The notes beneath the pieces are model-generated. The model saw only the letters and a list, made by a program, of their open reading frames with translations. It did no database searches and was not told the origin of the DNA. This document shows positions 61,264 through 64,000 of a stretch of DNA of 64,000 bases, one piece after another (the first letter of the stretch is position 1; the number at the start of each line of letters is the position of its first letter). This DNA comes from Pseudochelatococcus sp050946405 (GTDB lineage: Bacteria; Pseudomonadota; Alphaproteobacteria; Rhizobiales; Beijerinckiaceae): assembly GCF_050946405.1 (NCBI RefSeq), contig NZ_JBMNUS010000001.1, positions 740,528 to 804,527 on the forward strand, read 5' to 3'. The position numbers were made by a program, and so were the translations under genes.

Positions 61264-63318
61264 TCAGCCCCTCCGATCCAGAGAAATTGCGCCGGAGCCG
61301 ATTGCTCCGGCCGTGTAGGCGGCCGGGACCAGAATTGTCGAGTCGTCCTCCTCGATGATGCAGGGCCCTTCGACCCTGTTCCCCGTCGTCAGTTCCCTGC
61401 GGGCATAGATCGGCGTATTCGGATACAGCCGCCCCCCGATGCGCAGGTCGCGCCGGCCGATGGGCCGGACCTCGCCGGAACTTGTCGGCGAGATGCTTTC
61501 CTGCGAGGGGGCGGGCAGGCTGCCCCGGATGCGAACGCGCAGTTCCACGAACTCAACCGCGGCGGTCCGGTCACAATGGGCATAGAGCCGGTCGTGCTCG
61601 TCGTGAAAACGATCGGCGATGTCCGCCAGCTCCGGGAAGCTGCCATCGGCATTCGTCGGGACGGACACCGGCACCTGAAAGGACTGCCCCTTATAGCGCA
61701 GCTCCGCCCAAAATTCGTGATCGATCGCGGTCAGGCGGTCGAGTTCCACCTGCTGCCTGAGCCAATCGAGCGTTTCCGACCGGAGACGCTCGAAAGTACC
61801 GGAAAGCGCCTCATGGGTGACGGTCGTGCCCTGAATGACGGTGACGACATCGTGGGTAAGCGTCGTCACGACCCCGCCGCAGGCGCAGAAGACGGAAGGC
61901 GCGGCCGGCACGATGACGGAACTGATGCCGACCTCATCCGCAAGCAACGGCCCATGCAGCGCCCCGTTGCCGCCGAACGTCACCAGCGTCACGTTCTGCG
62001 GATCGAGGCCGTGGGCGGCAAGATAGGGCAGAATTCGGCTGACCATCGTCGAGGTCGTCACCGAAAGACAGGCATCGGCCGCTTCCTCCGTCGACACCGC
62101 AAGCCGGCCCGCAACCGCGTCATAAGCCGTTGCGGCGCGTTCCCTGTCGAGCGGCATGGCGCCGCCGAGGAAGTTCCGGGCATTGAGGTAGCCGCACAGG
62201 AGATAGGCATCCGTCACGGTCGGCCGCTCTCCGCCGCGGCCGAAGGAGGCGGGTCCGGGGAACGCGCCGGCGCTTTCGGGGCCGATCCGCATTGCCGGCC
62301 CGTCGAGCTGGACCAATGATCCGCCGCCGGCGCCGATCGCCTCGATCTCGGTCACAGGCAGCGTAATCGGGAAATCGCCGACGGCTCCTTGTGCGGTCAC
62401 GGTCGGGTTGCCCTGGCGCACGAGCGACACGTCCGTGCTCGTGCCGCCCATGTCGAACGTCAGCAGGTATTCGTGTTTGCTGAGAGCCGAGACGGTCTGT
62501 GCGGCCGTCACTCCCGACGCCGGCCCGGACAGCAGCGTGTGCACCGGAAATTTGACGGCATCCGACAGCCCGAGCGCCCCGCCGTTGGAGCGCGTCACGA
62601 ACAGGCGCGCGGAGGAGAGCCTGCCGGAGACATAATGTTCGATCTCTTCCAGATAGGTCTGCACACGCGGTTTGACATATGCGTTCAAGGTTGCATTGAC
62701 CGCGCGCTCGTATTCGCCGATGCGCGGCCAGATTTCGCTCGAAATGCAGACGTCCATTTCAGGATCGGCCGCCTTGATCAGACGGCGGACCTCGTGCTCG
62801 TGTTGCGGATTGCGAAAGCTGTGAAGCAGGACGACCGCGATGGCCCCGATATTGCCGGCCCGGACCGCGGCTACGGCCCGATGCACCGCCTCCGCGTCGA
62901 CGGGCGCGAGCACCTCGCCATCGGCATCGAGACGCTCGGGAATCTCGAACACGAGGTTGCGAGGCACCAGAGGAACGGCACGGGAGGAGAAGAGATCGAT
63001 CGGGTTTTTCAGGCGAAGCCGCTGAAGCTCGAGAATATCGCGAAAACCATCCGTGACGAAAAGGGCGACAGGCTCTGCCGAGCGCTCGATTACCGTATTC
63101 GTGCTGACGGTCGTGCCGTGCATCACGACGACTTCGTCGTTATCCGAAATCCGCAACTCGCTCAGGAGCGGCTCGAACCCGTTCCTGAACCCTTCCGCAA
63201 ACCGCGGCGGGGTGGACGGCACCTTCAGGCGAATAATTCCCTCGGAGCTGTCGGACCGCCAGCCGACAAAGTCGGTAAATGTACCACCGATATCGACCCC
63301 TATTCGGACAAGAGCCAT
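61264..63318 (-). CDS. Hydantoinase A/oxoprolinase-family subunit
   Basis: The 684-residue protein starts with the ATP-binding GVDIGGTFTDFV, followed by VVVMHGTTVSTNTVIER, SNGGALGLSDA and LLSGPASGVTAAQ. It then has the phosphate-2 loop TFDMGGTSTDVSL and FGGNGALHGPLLAD. Length fits HyuA. It supplies the ATPase activity in a complex with HyuB. Being first on the minus strand it should be closest to the promoter of the whole locus. No carboxylase gamma subunit is next to it, which argues for ring opening and not acetone carboxylation. Confidence 0.92.
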   Translation of the reverse strand: MALVRIGVDIGGTFTDFVGWRSDSSEGIIRLKVPSTPPRFAEGFRNGFEPLLSELRISDNDEVVVMHGTTVSTNTVIERSAEPVALFVTDGFRDILELQRLRLKNPIDLFSSRAVPLVPRNLVFEIPERLDADGEVLAPVDAEAVHRAVAAVRAGNIGAIAVVLLHSFRNPQHEHEVRRLIKAADPEMDVCISSEIWPRIGEYERAVNATLNAYVKPRVQTYLEEIEHYVSGRLSSARLFVTRSNGGALGLSDAVKFPVHTLLSGPASGVTAAQTVSALSKHEYLLTFDMGGTSTDVSLVRQGNPTVTAQGAVGDFPITLPVTEIEAIGAGGGSLVQLDGPAMRIGPESAGAFPGPASFGRGGERPTVTDAYLLCGYLNARNFLGGAMPLDRERAATAYDAVAGRLAVSTEEAADACLSVTTSTMVSRILPYLAAHGLDPQNVTLVTFGGNGALHGPLLADEVGISSVIVPAAPSVFCACGGVVTTLTHDVVTVIQGTTVTHEALSGTFERLRSETLDWLRQQVELDRLTAIDHEFWAELRYKGQSFQVPVSVPTNADGSFPELADIADRFHDEHDRLYAHCDRTAAVEFVELRVRIRGSLPAPSQESISPTSSGEVRPIGRRDLRIGGRLYPNTPIYARRELTTGNRVEGPCIIEEDDSTILVPAAYTAGAIGSGAISLDRRG

Positions 63319-63572
63319 CGAACACTTCCTATCTTGAATCCTCCCGATGGCGATGAATTATCCTCTCAGGCAGAGCGCCCGGTGAATTCGTTTCTCGCAA
63401 CCGGCTCTGATAAGATCGATGTTATGTTGGAATGGCGCGCGGCTTATAGTGAGGTTTTTTTGAATCGGGTGAAAATTCTTTTTGAACGAACGGTCCCTTT
63501 GTCTCCCGCTCACCCGTGCGGGAACGGCATGTGGCGACATGTAAGCCACTTACGCATAAGGGTTTATCACCT

Positions 63573-63623
63573 CCTGAAGCGGTAAGGCCGCCGAAGTTGC
63601 TCCGGCGGCCTCACCGCTTCAGG
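63573..63623 (+). terminator. Long terminator-like hairpin
   Basis: Two 21-base arms (63573-63593 and 63603-63623) pair with a single mismatch across a 9-base loop, and a weak T stretch follows about 4 bases later. No plus-strand gene precedes it in the window. Confidence 0.6.
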
Positions 63624-63800
63624 ACTGATTTTGACGGGTCTCTTTCGGCGCGGCCGGCGCGACGGATTTTCAGGTTGAATCGCGCCGCCATTTCCGCCGA
63701 TTGTTTAGACATCAAGCTGAAAATTATGCATTATTTTCGGTGTGATGCTTTAAGCTTTCGCTTTTGAGCGAATTATCATCGATAATAGGCTCTCAATTGA

Positions 63801-63885
63801 TCGGAGCGCGCTCCAAATTCCATATTTTACCGCCACTTGCGTTCAAGCCGATGGATCGGCTTGAACGCAAACCGCTCTAGGGTCT
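63801..63885. repeat. Intergenic hairpin repeat, copy at the right end
   Basis: It combines the palindrome GGAGCGCGCTCC (identical at 40446) with the GTTCAAGCCGAT / ATCGGCTTGAAC stem (nearly identical at 44411), ending GCAAACCGCTCTAG. Confidence 0.7.
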
Positions 63886-63936
63886 AAACTCAACGGCTAA
63901 TTTATGATTCAATCGGCTCATGGAGGATATCATGCC

Positions 63937-64000
63937 ATGAGTCGGTTGTTTTGGTTGAATGACGAGCAGTGGTCGAAGATCGAGCCGCTTCTACCGCATT
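63937..64000 (+). CDS. IS5-family transposase, N-terminal fragment at window edge
   Basis: The 21 codons before the window end read MSRLFWLNDEQWSKIEPLLPH, the characteristic N-terminus of IS5-family transposases. GGAGG lies 12 bases upstream. It differs in sequence from the remnant at 51.4-51.9 kb, so it is a different element. The rest and the left terminal repeat boundary cannot be judged. Confidence 0.85.
   Translation, partial: MSRLFWLNDEQWSKIEPLLPH

Larger units (their letters stand above)
63319..63936. other. Region between hyuA-like gene and the right-hand IS element
   Basis: The 618-base stretch is richer in A and T than most of the window and has no convincing gene; small frames at 63358-63549 and 63516-63767 lack coding character. 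It must carry the hyuA promoter. It also holds a 21-bp hairpin (63573-63623) and a hairpin repeat copy (63801-63885). Confidence 0.5.

Noticed and set aside
50208..64000. Phage-defence system in the accessory region
   Set aside because: The CPBP protease and IS elements suggested it, but no nuclease, toxin, restriction or effector gene accompanies them; the remaining genes are metabolic.

Overview
The window is chromosomal DNA from a GC-rich alphaproteobacterium, most likely of the order Hyphomicrobiales (Rhizobiales). The evidence is an IalB-family protein, an Omp19-like AprI/Inh lipoprotein, an acyl-ACP-dependent ornithine N-acyltransferase (OlsB), rpsT upstream of dnaA-dnaN-recF, an sdhCDAB operon and a cysteine-free ribosomal protein L31. 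Genus cannot be decided from the sequence alone. No CRISPR array, rRNA or complete prophage is visible.

Layout. 0-6.6 kb: a minus-strand operon (family 5 solute-binding protein, FrnE-like DsbA oxidoreductase, SGNH-like membrane protein), then an IalB-family protein and an AsmA-family protein. 7.0-19.6 kb: the transcription/translation block secE-nusG-rplK-rplA, then rplJ-rplL-rpoB-rpoC, all on the plus strand, with hairpin terminators after rplA and rpoC. 19.7-31.3 kb: mostly information processing and housekeeping. It holds a CPT-like kinase, a HAD hydrolase, hrpB, olsB, hrcA diverging from rph-rdgB, recQ, a LysE exporter and recF. 31.3-35.9 kb: dnaN, dnaA, a 1.2-kb gene-free AT-richer gap, and rpsT. 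36-49.9 kb: a TSUP transporter, a polyprenyl diphosphate synthase, an ABC exporter, rpmE, an orphan MetQ-like lipoprotein/binding protein, a half-length chromate transporter, purU-folD (one-carbon metabolism), an Omp19-like lipoprotein, sdhCDAB, a DUF167 protein and a YggT protein.

50.1-64 kb: the accessory part. It begins at a tRNA-Ala(CGC) with an excellent promoter, followed by a CPBP intramembrane protease and a decayed IS5-family element. Then comes a single-direction locus of eight minus-strand genes: hyuA-like, hyuB-like, a polar amino acid ABC importer (binding protein, two paralogous permeases, ATPase), an MmgE/PrpD-family protein and an unusual 630-residue regulator with two LysR-type helix-turn-helix domains in tandem. 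The window ends inside the 5' end of a second IS5-family transposase.

The best candidate for an undescribed system is this 53.9-63.3 kb locus. It looks like an uptake and catabolism cassette for a small polar compound, in which an ATP-dependent amidohydrolase (HyuA/HyuB, hydantoinase/oxoprolinase type) and an MmgE/PrpD enzyme act after import, under a double-LysR regulator. The substrate is unknown. A second unexplained structure is a family of intergenic hairpin repeats (24.85, 42.35, 44.41, 53.93, 58.02 and 63.80 kb, with a short related palindrome at 40.44 kb) that recurs through both the core and the accessory parts.
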